Assembly (NCBI GenBank): GCA_025603075.1
Contig: MU626418.1
Location: 1-45,888 of the forward strand
From: Neoconidiobolus thromboides FSU 785
Lineage: Eukaryota; Entomophthoromycota; Entomophthoromycetes; Entomophthorales; Neoconidiobolaceae
Direction: 5' to 3'
DNA: 45,888 nt
The notes under the pieces are model-generated. The model saw only the letters and a list, made by a program, of their open reading frames with translations, did no database searches and was not told the origin of the DNA. Below, piece by piece: positions 1 through 11,900 of the stretch (position 1 is the stretch's first letter; every line of letters starts with the position of its first letter). A program made the translations under genes and the position numbers.

Positions 1-653
1 ATGTATTTCAAATTATTAAGCATAAGTTATAAGACAGTTGATATTCTATTTAAGACCTTAGTTAAATTTTATATAATTTAAATGAAAATCATTTAATTTA
101 ACTATCCCCCGTAAATTAGTCATAATTCAGGTTGAATTTATATAAATAGTCATTTTATGTTTTATATTATAAATAGTTATTGAAACAATATTGATTTATA
201 TAGAAATTGCCTTTTTGCCGATTTATTGACCATAAATTGAAATTTTAATCATCATTTTGACATACACTATTAAAAAACTAATAAAAGCTATAGCAGCCTT
301 TTTATTATTCAGTAATGATGATTTTATATTTGATTTATTAATAGCATTGAATTTATATTATTCATTATGAACTCATTAAATTTAAAAAATTTACACTTCT
401 TACAAGGAGTATCATTATTTACATTAAAATGAAGATATAGCCATCTATACAAGTTATATCATTACTTAACAACTTTCAATAAATTAAAATAAAAGAAATT
501 TCATACTAAATACAACTAATGCTTATTTTGGAATTTTACAACTTTACCTCAGTTCATGTAATATCGAATTCTAACTTCAAAGCTAGAAAATAACTTGAAA
601 AGCTAGAACTCAGTATTTTAAATTTTACTAGATTTTAACAAAGAAATTTATTT

Positions 654-753
654 GAGGATGTCTTTTTTTGATTTCATCACTTTTTCCATTTTTTAAGTGT
701 TGCTTGAGCGAAAAAACTGTTAATAAAATCCTTAAACAAAAAAATACATCCCC
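654..753 (+). mobile_element. Foldback MITE-like element, copy A
   Basis: This copy is 100 bp long and diverged. It begins GAGGATGT, ends ATACATCCCC, and keeps the inner TTTTTCCA arm. It is flanked by the direct repeat ATTT (650-653 and 754-757). Because ATTT differs from the ATAT flanking most copies, it helps show that the element ends at GGGG/CCCC and that the flank is a 4-bp target duplication. In orientation '+' the element reads GGGGATGT... GGCTTCATTACTTTTTCC ... ACATCCCC. Confidence 0.8.
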
Positions 754-825
754 ATTTATTTTGAAATATTTTAACTCTATTTTGTCCTTTTGAGCTTTCA
801 TTTCAAAATAACACTTTAAATATAA

Positions 826-862
826 ATTTTGTTAAAGCCTAATGCTTAGGCTTTAACAAAAT
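826..862. repeat. Perfect 17-bp inverted repeat with 3-nt loop
   Basis: Positions 826-842 are the exact reverse complement of 846-862, separated by TGC. The arm core is GTTAAAGCCTAA. A perfect 37-nt hairpin stands out even in AT-rich sequence because the arm contains GCCT/AGGC. It shares no sequence with the MITE family. It could be a foldback remnant, a transcription end signal or a small structured RNA; nothing nearby decides. Confidence 0.85.
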
Positions 863-1192
863 GCATTCAAACAAATAGTTCTCGAAAAAAAAATACAACA
901 TTTATACACTTGAAAATAACTGCATCTTTGTTTATAATAGTTAAAACAGTATTAGCTTTCAAAAATGTTTAACGTTTTAAATATAAGATTCATTTAACTT
1001 CAAACTAAAAAGTAATAAAAAAATGGTATAAATATAAATATATATGTTTATTGAGATAAGAGGAGAATAATATAAAATTGACATAATTAAATTAGACAAT
1101 AAAAAGAATAAGAATAAAATTAAAAACTTTTAGAAAGTTTTTTTGATATAGGATCTATAAATAAGATGATATAAAACAAAAGTAATGAGTAA

Positions 1193-2644
1193 TTAAAAGC
1201 CTACTAAATCAATACAGTTTTGAATAGTATCCATTGCTGATTTAACTGAAGATTGGTGGTTGTTGTTTTCATTGTTATAATAAGGTCGATATAAAGATTG
1301 AATATGTTGAAGACGATGGGCAATTTCACAACTATTAAATCCTTGGATCTCATATTTCATAGCTATCATAATTGTTTTAGAATATCAATAATTAGTTAAT
1401 TAGAATATACCTGATTGACATAAAACAAAAATGGCTTTTGCAGCTGTACTTTGTAGTTCAAGTGCAATTAACCAAAGATCATCTGGTGGAGCGGATAAAT
1501 TGTTCATTTGAGATTCATCTGGATTAGGTGAAGAAGCTGGGGTAATATAAGAAATACCATCACTTTGATCATCAAATAAACCATGTAATAAAGAAGGACT
1601 TGTACAATTCGGTTTAAAATATTTATCCCTTCTTAAAGCATAGCCACAATCATAAATAGCTTGTTCCATACCGTCTAAGAAAAAATAAAGCCATCTAGAA
1701 TTAATCAATATAGATGCTGAGTCGGGATATTGTGATGATATTAATACAATTCTACTAGCTGATAATATAGTATTAAATATGATACGATGGATGGAATAAA
1801 CTCCAATATCATCCCCTTTAATTTCGGGTACTAATGTATAAACTTCTAGTATTGACGTGATTGTTCGAATTAACCTTTTAAATGTTTTTCCAGAATGCTC
1901 ATTAGACGCATTCGATTGTAAAAAAAATTTCAAATACTCTAGATAAAATCAGTAATATGATATTTTAGCTATAAAAGTAATACCATTTTCAATTAAAAAT
2001 CTTAATGCTATAGTTGAAAGCAAATGTAACTCCGGTGATAATGACTTTTGCGAAAGGAAGATAAATGCATCAAGTAATCCATTTTGAATAAACATCTTTA
2101 TCTGTGATTCTAATTAATTATTTTTGATATTATATTATTTAACATATGGAGTATTGTAATATTTACCATCCTTATTAGCTAATAAACCAAGTAATCCACG
2201 AGCACCATGTAACTTAAAAAAGGATAAAAAAATTGTTATAAATATAGAGATTAATAATTACTTGAGTACTTTTAGATTCCAATTGAAGAACGTAGGATAT
2301 TAAATAAGCTACTTCGAAACAATCTTCACAAACTTTTACCGGGTCTTGATAACCTAATTGACGAAGTGAAGTTTTTCTTGAACAACAAGTATTACAATAG
2401 ATCAAGCCACTTAAATTGAATGGTTTATTCAATAAATTGTTTTATAATATTTCTATAATCATTTTACCAATGCCTACAGTGATGCTAAATTATTTAAGAT
2501 TATTAATATTTAATAGAAGTAATATATAAGTGATACTACCTTCCGATTGAATAACGAAAAATTAACATGACATCGTTTGCAATATCTCGATACTTCATCG
2601 GGTTGCCATTGTGGACGGGGTAATAAAAACGTGAATTCTTCCAT
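1193..2644 (-). CDS. FYVE zinc-finger protein (putative PI3P-binding endosomal protein)
   Basis: Seven exons can be joined in frame: 2540-2644, 2468-2484, 2262-2409, 2167-2212, 1984-2109, 1411-1938 and 1193-1362, giving 379 aa. Residues ~13-75 form a FYVE domain: the WQPD motif, CKRC, then RKHHCRHCG built across two tiny-intron junctions, CNTC, and the closing VKVCEDC. FYVE domains bind phosphatidylinositol 3-phosphate on endosomes. The remaining ~300 residues are mostly helical, without a motif I can name; LHGARGLLGLLAN and following helices resemble armadillo/HEAT-type packing (inference). The 17-nt second exon is unusually small but required for the HHCR motif. The start ATG at 2644 lies directly ahead of the domain. 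The physiological role is unknown. Confidence 0.85.
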
Positions 2645-4208
2645 AACCAATACATAAATATTATTAAACTACAGCTGAACAACTAATTTCTTTAATTTCT
2701 TTTTATTAAAATTAAAGAAAAGCTTCTAAATTAAGTTACTGTATTAGTAAAAAAATTATTAGTTAATATTGCTTTTAACTATTAAAATATACCTCTATAA
2801 TAAAACTTTAATCAAATAAAATGATCAAGTATATCAAGAAAATAGAAAGAGAAAGTTTTAATTATTTGAATTTGCAAAATTTAAATCAGTCAAAAATTCA
2901 TAAGTTTTATCCATTTTGTTATGCGGCTTGAATCTAAAATTGGTTTTGATTACATTTATATAAGGACTACTAATATTATTTGTTGATTTTAATATAATAA
3001 AATTACTTAGAAAATCGCTATATAAAGTATATGGTTTCATTTAATTACCGATGGGTGTGAAAATTTAGTTCTTTTTTTTATTCAATACAAGTTCAATATT
3101 TTCGAAAATTTGTTACCTGATTGGTCATTGTAAAAAAAGTAGTCACATTAATAATCTCAATAATGTGGGGTCGAAATTTTTAGTTTAATGGAAATCAAGA
3201 ATTTATTTAAGTTTAATTTTTTAGATTTTTTTACCTTAAAAATGTGAACCTCAATTTTATTAAAATAAAGACATTGGCATTTTATCTATTTTCATCCAAA
3301 ACTAACATATATTTGATAAAGCGAAAAAGTGTGATGGCATGGGATATTTATCAACTATTGGCAAACATCAAAGAAATCGTTAGTAATTAGACAAATATTC
3401 CGCGTCATAACACTTTCCTACTTCATCAAATTCACGCTAAATACACTTGCTTTTGAAACAAGACTATAATATGGGAGTGTTTTTTTCGGCTTGATTACTT
3501 TTTCCATCTCTTAAGCGCTATTTGAATGGAAAAATTATTAGTAAAATTCTTAAACACAAAAATATATCCTCATATACTTTAAAAACTAAGGATATTGTAA
3601 TAAATATGATTGACTACTTTTTTTTATTTAAAAGCCATTTAGCTCTTTCAATTCTTTGTCAAAATATAATCTATAGATATGCCTTTTATTCTAATGCTTT
3701 ACTAATAATTTTTCCCATTTTATGTGTAAAAAATTAGAAACTAATATAACAAACAATAACTCCCGTATTTGATTCCAAAAAGAGTTAACAAATTATAACG
3801 CCTTTTGGTTTACTATTGTTTGAAACATTGCACTCTTCCATCAAATTAATAAATTTCTAATTTCATCAAATGTTTCTAATAATACTATTTTACTTATAAA
3901 AAACTATATAAATCAAATACAAAATTTCAAATAACAATAAAAAGTTAATCAAAAAATAAAATAAACTTACAGATTAATTAACTACCTTAGAATTTGAAAT
4001 ATAAACATTAGTTGTTGTTTAAGTTATTTTTAAAATCTTTAAATCTTAACTATCATTTTATCGATACAAAAAATAAAGTGATATTCCATAACAGATTGCA
4101 TTTAAATAACCTTTAAATCCAACAGATGTACTATCATGTCCTAAAGATGTAAAATTATTATTGAAAAAGTATGCGGATTTAAAATATCAAAAACGAATTT
4201 TGCACCGA
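2645..4208. other. Intergenic, no gene seen
   Basis: This is AT-rich sequence between the FYVE gene and tRNA-Asp. The only structured element is one MITE copy at 3473-3571. Short open frames here (for example 2858-3040 minus) have no recognisable protein features. Confidence 0.6.
3473..3571 (+). mobile_element. Foldback MITE-like element, copy B
   Basis: This copy is 99 bp, begins GGGAGTGT and ends ATATCCTC. It is flanked by ATAT at 3469-3472 and 3572-3575. It belongs to the sub-group whose left end reads GGGAGTGT (copies B, G, H and N, with L as GAGAGTGT). Confidence 0.85.
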
Positions 4209-4280
4209 CTCTCGAGCGGGGAATTGAACCCCGGTCTCCCGCGTGACAGGCGGGGATACTCACCACTATACTACCCGAGA
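4209..4280 (-). tRNA. tRNA-Asp (anticodon GTC)
   Basis: The minus strand reads TCTCGGG, a D-arm with AGTATAGTGGTGAGT, the anticodon stem CCCGC with loop CTGTCAC (GTC), and a T-arm with GGTTCAATTCC. The acceptor stem closes with CTCGAGA, giving seven pairs of which one is G-U, followed by discriminator G. The length is 72 nt with no intron and no encoded CCA, as is normal in eukaryotes. The A and B boxes are intact, so it should be transcribed by Pol III. It is by far the most GC-rich short stretch in its surroundings. Confidence 0.97.
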
Positions 4281-4457
4281 TTTTTCATTATACATTATTA
4301 TGTAAAACTTAATATAAACCTGTAAAATAAAATTATTATCAGTAAGTTACTTAGAACTATTAAGGGATAATATCATAGCTGTGATTATCATTAATTATTC
4401 TATTACTATTTATAAATAAAATTAATTGATCATTTTGTTATTTTGATATCTTATAGA

Positions 4458-5153
4458 ATGGTACAAGAATCTTTAAGAAAATACAAGGTGTTATTAACTG
4501 GATTTGAAGTAATAGAATTTCATATCTAGTTTTATTTTATTTATATTTTATAGCCTTTTGGTACCCCAATACCCGAGTTTAATCCAAGTTGGGAATGCAT
4601 TAAAGATTTAAATGGTCGAAGTTTATATGGAGATAATCATGGATTTGAGTTTGAAATCGATTGCATCAGGTTACCTGTAGAGTATAAAGAAATCGAAAGA
4701 ATAGTACCAACTTTACATTCCAAAAATATTTATGACTATATAATTCATGTTGGTCAAGGTTTACCAAATAAAATAGCGATTGAAACTTTAGCTAATAGTT
4801 ATGGCTATATGAAAAAAGATAATCAAGGTTATATTCCAGAAACTCATTTAGTTCCCGAAAAATATGTAAAAGAGAAGAAAGAATATCATTTGGATTGTTT
4901 ATTTGATGGTGTTAAATTAAGTGAGGCTTTAAATCAAAAAGGTTTTAAGCTATGCTTTCCAAGTAATGATGCTGGTAGATATCTTTGCGAGTATACTCTT
5001 TTCTGTTCATTAGCAGAAGCCAAATTAAATAATATTAAATCAACTAAAGCTCTATTTGTTCACGTACCTATTCCACCTAGCCCTTATCCCTATGAAGCTT
5101 TAACTCAAGCAATTAAAGAAATTGTTACCCAATTACCAAACTTTGAAAAATAA
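4458..5153 (+). CDS. Pyroglutamyl-peptidase I (cysteine peptidase, family C15)
   Basis: There are two exons: 4458-4508 and 4554-5153, with a 45-nt intron (gtaatag...atag). The protein is 216 aa, the usual size for the family. It removes N-terminal pyroglutamate from peptides in the cytosol. The N-terminal motif TGFEPFG...NPSWE is the family signature, assembled across the splice junction. The catalytic residues expected from family C15 are all present: Glu94 (KIAIETLAN), Cys162 (SNDAGRYLCEYT) and His187 (ALFVHVPIPP). There is no signal peptide. It converges on the FAD synthase gene with only 38 bp between the stop codons, so the transcripts' 3' ends probably overlap. Confidence 0.95.
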
Positions 5154-5191
5154 AAAACAAGCAATTATCAGTACATAAATTTTATTAATGA

Positions 5192-6037
5192 TTATTTATT
5201 AACATTTTTAATCCTTCCATCCCTTTCATGTCTATCTTCTAATAATTTATAGGCAGGGTCGAATTCACCAGTCAATTCATTCTTGAGCTTAGGATTTTTG
5301 ATAGTGTTGTTACGATCTCCTAGAGAAGTGTAACTTTTTTTTTGTTAATCTGATGAATATGCATTAATATAATAAACTTACCCTTCGTCATATAGTTTAC
5401 AATATGGTATATTTAATTCTCGTAAAAACCACCATACCATTTTGTAATCCCAAAAAATGATAGGATGAATTCTCATTACTTTAGGCCAGCCTTCACTTGT
5501 GCAATTAAAAAAGTTCAAATCCTCTGTAAATTTCTTAAGTCATTTATGAAGATTATATTTATTATGATAATTACCTGCAAAAGGGTCTGTTTTACGGGTA
5601 CCTATTAAAACAGCTTTAATTTCCTTATGTTTCTCCAAAAATTCACCAAGACCCGTTTTTAAAGGACCATTCATTCGATATAATAATATATTATGTTGTT
5701 TTTCACATTTATCAACAAATTCTTCAATTTCTTTGAATGGATTTGGAGTATTAATATAAAAAGCAGGTACTGCTTTTTTTTGTTTTAAATATCTATTTCT
5801 TACAGCTAAAAATAAACTTAATATTACTGTACAATCTTTGCCACCATTAAAGCTTAAAGCTACCCCATTAACTCTAAATAGAATATTAGTTTGCTTTCAA
5901 AATAATAAAATTTTTAGTTACCCATAAACTTCTAAGGCTTGCTCTATTACTTTAATGCTTTCTAATACTTTTTTAGAATTCTCACTTTCTAATAAACTTA
6001 TTTTATATACTTTTTCTAAATCGACTTCGTCTACCAT
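5192..6037 (-). CDS. FAD1: FAD synthase (FMN adenylyltransferase), Fad1 type
   Basis: Four exons (5922-6037, 5575-5873, 5382-5523, 5192-5333) join in frame to 232 aa. The enzyme transfers AMP from ATP to FMN to make FAD. The protein is a PAPS-reductase-like fold: the nucleotide-binding loop SFNGGKDCTVIL follows a short helical N-terminus, then YRMNGPLKTGLGEFL, the family motif LIGTRKTDPFA, and the C-terminal block [24 protein letters not shown]. There is no N-terminal MoaB-like domain, so it matches the single-domain fungal Fad1 rather than the animal bifunctional form. It is somewhat shorter than yeast Fad1 (about 300 aa as I recall). It is convergent with the upstream pyroglutamyl-peptidase gene. 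Confidence 0.93.
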
Positions 6038-6836
6038 TTTTTAATATCTTTAAAACTTTAAATTGATTTTTTTATTTTTATCCTATCCATTTTTAGACCA
6101 ATGAAATCAATATTGCAATTAAAAATCATGCTTTTTAGGCACTTAAGCTAATCAGTCACTACATGTGAAATGTTTAATTAACCTATAAAAACCTCCACTT
6201 TAATCATTATTTGATATTTTAAACTATATTGTTAAATAAGTTAAATATTCAATTATTGTATATTATACAACTATTTTAAAATAGCGTAATCTTTTTTATA
6301 TAATATTGGAATATTGATTTAATAATCATAATACTTACATATTTAAGATTAGATATTGTTTATACTTATATGCAGTCAATAATCATTTTGTATATTGTTA
6401 TTTAAAATATAAAGTATACTATCATGATTTAATAATAAATTTAAAACAACAAACTGGTTGATCTTGCCTTTATTAATTCAATGAGTTTATTTTTATCAAA
6501 GTCTTGGAAAAAATCATTTGTTTAAGTATACAATTTTAGATCAAATCTATAATAAACATTATCTTGAAAAATATCAAATGATGGTTTGTATCTATCATGA
6601 ATAAATAGGAGAAAGAAGGTTAAGGGCTATAATTATTCAAAAATAGAACAAATTAAGACTTACACCGTTTCATATATGTATTTTATTCTTAAATTAGTAT
6701 AACAACTAATACAATCATGTGATAATTAAGTATCTTATTTTAAATATAAAACTATAATTCATTTAAAATTGTCAATAAACTTAATTCTCAAACAAATATA
6801 AATCCATTCCTTATAAAAATGCTCTCGCTTTATTAC
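6038..6836. other. Intergenic, nothing seen
   Basis: This is AT-rich sequence upstream of FAD1 and downstream of the V-ATPase G gene. No coding region, RNA gene or repeat family member was recognised. Confidence 0.6.
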
Positions 6837-7345
6837 CTAAGCAGTAGACTCGAACTTAGAATTACGATGTGGCTCAGGCTTAACATTCAAGACAGTTTCA
6901 ATAAGTTTTTGAGCAACAGAATCCTTATTTTTATTATATAATTCTTTGATTTCACTAATTTTAACTTTAGTCTCTTCACTAATTGATTTTACTACATCAT
7001 CAGTTGAACCAAGATGCTTTTTAAAAAAATGATTATTATAAATAATAATGGTAGTTAATAAAATACTTACTTGTTTTTCAAATTCTTGAAAGTCTTGATT
7101 CTTTTTTTGCTTAAGAGCATCGATCTCTTTTGATGCTTCTAAACGTGCTTCCTTAAGTCTTTGTGTACGATCTATAAATCATTAGTAATTAATTAATGAT
7201 TAATTTATTATTTACATTGACGGGCTTTTTCTACGATTTTTGAAGCTTCTTTTTCAGCTTCAAGCAGAGTTTGGATACCTTGAGAACTTGATGATGACTT
7301 TAATAGTTAATATTTATTTCTCATACTTTGACTAAAAATTACCAT
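6837..7345 (-). CDS. VMA10: V-type proton ATPase subunit G
   Basis: This is a four-exon model (7343-7345, 7216-7297, 7071-7171, 6837-7016) of 121 aa. Subunit G pairs with subunit E in the peripheral stalk of the V1 sector and holds the catalytic head during vacuolar and endosomal acidification. The diagnostic N-terminal block GIQTLLEAEKEASKIVEKAR followed by QYRTQRLKEAR is present. A charged coiled coil leads to the conserved VAQKLIETVL C-terminal segment. The proposed first exon is the ATG alone, split from MSSSSSQG by a 45-nt intron (donor gtaattt, branch-like attaac, acceptor aaag). Family length and the lack of another in-frame ATG upstream support this. The start exon is the least certain part. 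Confidence 0.92.
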
Positions 7346-8993
7346 TGTAAATAAAAATTAACCTTAGTTTCTAGTTACCCCTAATTTGATATAATCATCA
7401 TTTTTTCTCTATATGAATGAGCCAATTAGATTAAACTGTATTGAACTTTTTAAAGCCACTAAAAAATCATTTGCCAATACAATAAATTTTATTTTCTATA
7501 TAGTACTTTACAATGATAATAGTTGGATTCTAATAATAATGTAAATGCAATGAATTGCATTATAGTGCACACAGAATGTTCTAAATAATATAGCACTTAA
7601 ACATAAACTGAAATTTAAGTTATACAATTGATACTTTTTGACTAAAATAACAATCATATAAATTGATAGTAAATCATAACATACTAAAACATTAATATTA
7701 AATTTCTAAAACCAAATAATTAAAGTAGAAAGGCATATGGCAAAAACTACTGTTAATAGTAATTCAAGATTGTTTATGTTAAGTATTCGTATTAATCATA
7801 GCTTTAGTTGTAACCCAACTTCCATAATTATAGCTATTAATATTTTAAAAATGTTTAAAATAGATCTATAATAATTTAAAGATATCCCTATTACTAATAG
7901 CACAAATTAAGAAATACAACGAATTCTGCTTTAATAAATAATATTAATGGAGTACATGAATTTTAATAGTAAGTTAATATATTCCTTTTTAAAAGTCTTC
8001 AATATCCATCGCTATAATAGAAAAGCTAACTACAATTGATGTATTTTTGAATAAAGTCCATAATATTTAAATGCCAATTATAAAATTTCTAGTGCTGAAA
8101 AAACTATGATTAAATAACTTACAGGTTGTAGATTTTTATATCTATACTTATCAATGTTCAAAACTTTGGTATATAATTTATCAGTCATCGTTTTTTATAA
8201 TTAGATATATAAATAACTACTAAAATAGACTTTAAAGAAATTCAAAAATGTGTTTTTTAGAATAAAACAGTAATTGTAAGAATATTAATAATAATAAAAG
8301 GGATTCATGTAGTTTTTAAATTGAGAACATGCTTTAATTATTTTTAGTTAACTAAAAAGTAAGGTTAGAATGCGAAATTTAATAGTCCCTCTAATTTATA
8401 CTTTAATTTGAATATTTACCATCCCAACGTCTTGTTTTTGTGAATATTGCAAAATTTAAAAATCTTTTTACATAATAATAACAAGTGGTATTTAACTATA
8501 AAATAGTGATAATCGGGGGTACATTATTCTATAAAATTAATTTCTTTGAATTTTTTTTGACCCCATACTATCGTTAATGATTATTAGCTAACAACAAATA
8601 AGGGTGGATGGGAAATTGTGGGGTAAAAGTTAAATTTAATTTAATAATTTTTCCAGCTTAAAAATTCAACTGTTAACATTAAATTGGTTGGGGGAAAATA
8701 ATAATTGAATTTTATAAGCCTACATTTAGCTCAATATGGCTTTAGACACTAAAATTTACCCCTGAATTGACGTTTTTAATATTCAAATACATAGCCTACC
8801 TTGTGTTAATAACATTTTATAACGTTTTCGTTAAAAACAGTAGATTATAAGAAATATTTTTATAAATAATTGATTTTATTTTTTGCTTTTGTTTTATTAA
8901 ATTATTACTTTAGAGTTCCATATATCATAAAAATTATAATAATAATAAGCTCTTAACACATCTTCTTATTATTACCTAAATAAATAATATACT
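7346..8993. other. Intergenic, promoter side of V-ATPase G and FKS
   Basis: This 1.6-kb stretch lies between two divergent genes. It contains several short G- or C-runs (for example 8516-8521, 8563-8566, 8690-8694, 8759-8762) in otherwise A/T sequence. I could not assemble a repeat or RNA from them. A 22-codon open stretch with ATG at 8188 (minus), ending in a possible donor, is not supported by a downstream exon. Confidence 0.5.
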
Positions 8994-11900
8994 ATGAAAG
9001 GGATTAACAAAAAAAATAATAAGCAGGAGAAAGATGATAATGAAACTTATGAACAATTAGAATACTTAGAGGAGGATTTCACTAATGATCCTCGCTTAAA
9101 CCCATATAATACGTCAATATCCTTTATTAATAATTATCTTGATGAAAACCAGGAGGAATACGATATAGAAAACCCAATGAGATCTCCTTACTATTCATCA
9201 GATTCTTCTGTAAACTCACCTAATAATTTACAAGTACCCAAACAACCTTCACCGATACTAGATGTTAATCGAATCAAAGGTAGTAATCAAGGTGGAAACT
9301 ATCCAGAGTCAATCTTAGAATTAGGCATGGGAGGTAGTAGTTCATCTCAATCATCAATAAGAGAAGCAAGCCAAGAGCATTTTAATAGTTTAGATCTTTT
9401 TGGTTCCTTAAGAAGTACTAAATTAGCAGATTCTCGTTATGCTAAATACGCTCCATCTACTGAATCTCTATTGGCTTTAATCGAAAGCAAAAAGCCTCAA
9501 TATCCAGCACAATCTGTTTCCTCTTTCTCAAGAGCTAGCTCATGGGTATCAGATAACAATAATGAGACTGAATACTTTGATCTCCCTGGACATCGTTCTT
9601 TAGCTAAAGATTATCCATGGCCTGCTTGGAGTACGCAAAACCAAGTACCTTTAAGTAAAGAAGAGATCTTAGACATCTTTATGGACCTTAAAGCTAAGTT
9701 TGGTTTTCAAACTGATAGTATAAGAAACCAATACGATTCCTTAATGACCATGTTGGATTCCAGAGCATCAAGGATGTCTCCAACTTTAGCATTACTAACT
9801 TTACATGCTGATTATATTGGTGGGGTAAATTCTAATTACAGAAAGTGGTTCTTTGCTGCCGAGTTTAATAAAGATTCCTCTTTACACCAAGACTTAAAAC
9901 TTGGTAGCGGTATTGGAGATCAAATGGAAGAACAATATATGGCTGAGTCTTTAGAAGAGTGGTGGCGTAATAAGATGTCCAAGTTAACCCAACACGAAAG
10001 GGTTAGAAATATTGCCTTGTATTTATTAATTTGGGGTGAAGCTTTAAACATACGTTATTTACCTGAAGTCATTTGCTTTATTTTTAAGTTAGCAAATGAT
10101 CATTACTTATCTATCGATGACACTGCAAAAAATAATAGCGTTGAAGAAGGGGATTTTTTAAATAATGTCATCACTCCATTATATAACTATATCCGTGACC
10201 AAAATTATGAGGTAGTGAATGGTCAATTCTTGAAAAGAGAAAGAGATCATGCTCAAGTTATTGGCTATGATGACATAAATGAAACTTTCTGGACTAGGGA
10301 ATCTTGTGAACGATTAGTTTTAGAAGATAAAAAAACCAAACTTATGAGTTTAGTTCCTGGAGAGAGATATCAAAGATTAAAGGATGTCAACTGGAAAAAA
10401 TCCATAAAGAAAACGTACTTTGAAAGAAGAACATGGCTACATATTATTACCAACTTCTCTCGATTATGGATCTTCCACATTTCTGTATTTTACTACTTTT
10501 GGATTATTAACTCGCCTTTCATCTTAATACCTTATGACCAATATGTATCTGACAGAGAAGATGGTATCGACCTTGAAGCTAATGAAGCTAATTTCCCCCC
10601 TCAATTGTGGTCATTAGTAGGTTTAGGTGGTGCTATATCTGCTTTTATAGCGTTATGGGGTAGCTTCTGTGAACTGTTTTTCATTGAAAAAGACTGGGCT
10701 AAATACCGTATTTTGTTTCGCAGAATGGCTATCCTCTCAGTTATCTATATACTAAATGTTGCTCCAGCTGCTGTTGTTGCTTGGCTTTCTATTAAAATTA
10801 AAAAGGGTGAACTTATTTTGGATAGAGAAAATGTCATTGCTCAAATCCTTGGTCCACTGCATGCCGCATTTGCTGTTGCTACTACTATTTTCCTTACCGT
10901 TATACCTCCTGCCAATCTTTTCAATTACATTCCAAGCTTAACTTTGTTAACTAGTTCTAAGCCAAATATCACTAATCGTGCATTTACTGCCGACTATGCA
11001 AGTTTAGATTTTAATAACCGCGCTGCATCTGTGAGTATGTGGGCACTGATTGGAGCTTGTAAATTGATTGAAAGTTACTTAGCCTTGATTTGGTCAGTAA
11101 AAAACGCTTTCCGTGCTTTGGTTTATTTAGACATGGGAGACTGTCAAGATGCTTTAAAAGGTTATTTAGGTGGCTTTTCAATCTGTAAATTAATGGGACC
11201 TATTACTATGATCATGATGGTTCTCTTATTGTTGGTTATGTTCTTCTTGGATTCTTATCTTTGGTATATTATAATCAGTTCTCTATTTTCTATTGCAAAC
11301 GCATTCTCTATGGGAATTTCTATCTTATCTCCATGGAAAAATATATTCGGTAGATTACCAAAGCGCATTTACACTAAATTGTTGGCTACTTCTAATATGG
11401 AAATTAAATTAAGACCTAAAATGTTATGCTCCCAAGTATGGAACGCAATCATTATTTCCATGTATAGAGATCATTTAGTTTCTATTGATCATGTACAAAA
11501 GCTTTTATACCAACAAGTTGCTAGCGATATTGAAGGAAAGAAAAAGCTCAAACCTCCTTCGTTCTTTGTTGCACAAGAAGATACTGGTGTCAATACTGAA
11601 TTTTATCCTCCCGGCTCAGAAGCTGAAAGAAGAATTTCCTTTTTTGCTTCTTCTTTATCTACAGTTATACCAGAACCATTACCAGTTGAAAACATGCCTA
11701 CTTTTACTGTCTTTACTCCTCATTATGCTGAAAAGATTTTATTGTCATTGAGAGAAATCATTCGTGAAGATGATCAATATACCCGAGTTACCCTTTTGGA
11801 ATACTTAAAGTCTTTGTATACTGTTGAGTGGGATAACTTTGTTAAAGACACTAAGATATTAGCAGAAGAAAACTCCCTGATGGACAATGAACCTCCAACT

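Larger units (their letters stand above)
1..1192. other. Intergenic, AT-rich
   Basis: No convincing coding region is visible on either strand. The stretch contains one copy of the foldback element (654-753) and a perfect 17-bp hairpin (826-862), both listed separately. The rest is low-complexity A/T sequence. Confidence 0.6.

Noticed and set aside
2858-3040. 60-codon minus-strand open frame
   Set aside because: Composition is that of random A/T-rich DNA, with no domain, no signal peptide and no splice context.
3522-3737. 71-codon plus-strand frame at MITE copy B
   Set aside because: Its start lies within the MITE (the MNGKIISKILKHKN-type peptide recurs in other copies), so it is a by-product of the repeat. 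The same applies to frames at 36230-36448 and 37774-37977.
8123-8188. Minus-strand stretch MTDKLYTKVLNIDKYRYKNLQP ending in a gtaagt donor
   Set aside because: It looked like a first exon for the V-ATPase G gene, but it is 800 bp away, is not needed for the family length, and no acceptor gives a sensible fusion.
8500-8770. Possible degraded repeat from recurring GGGG/CCCC runs upstream of FKS
   Set aside because: I could not align the runs into consistent inverted or direct repeats, and flanking sequence shows no target duplication.
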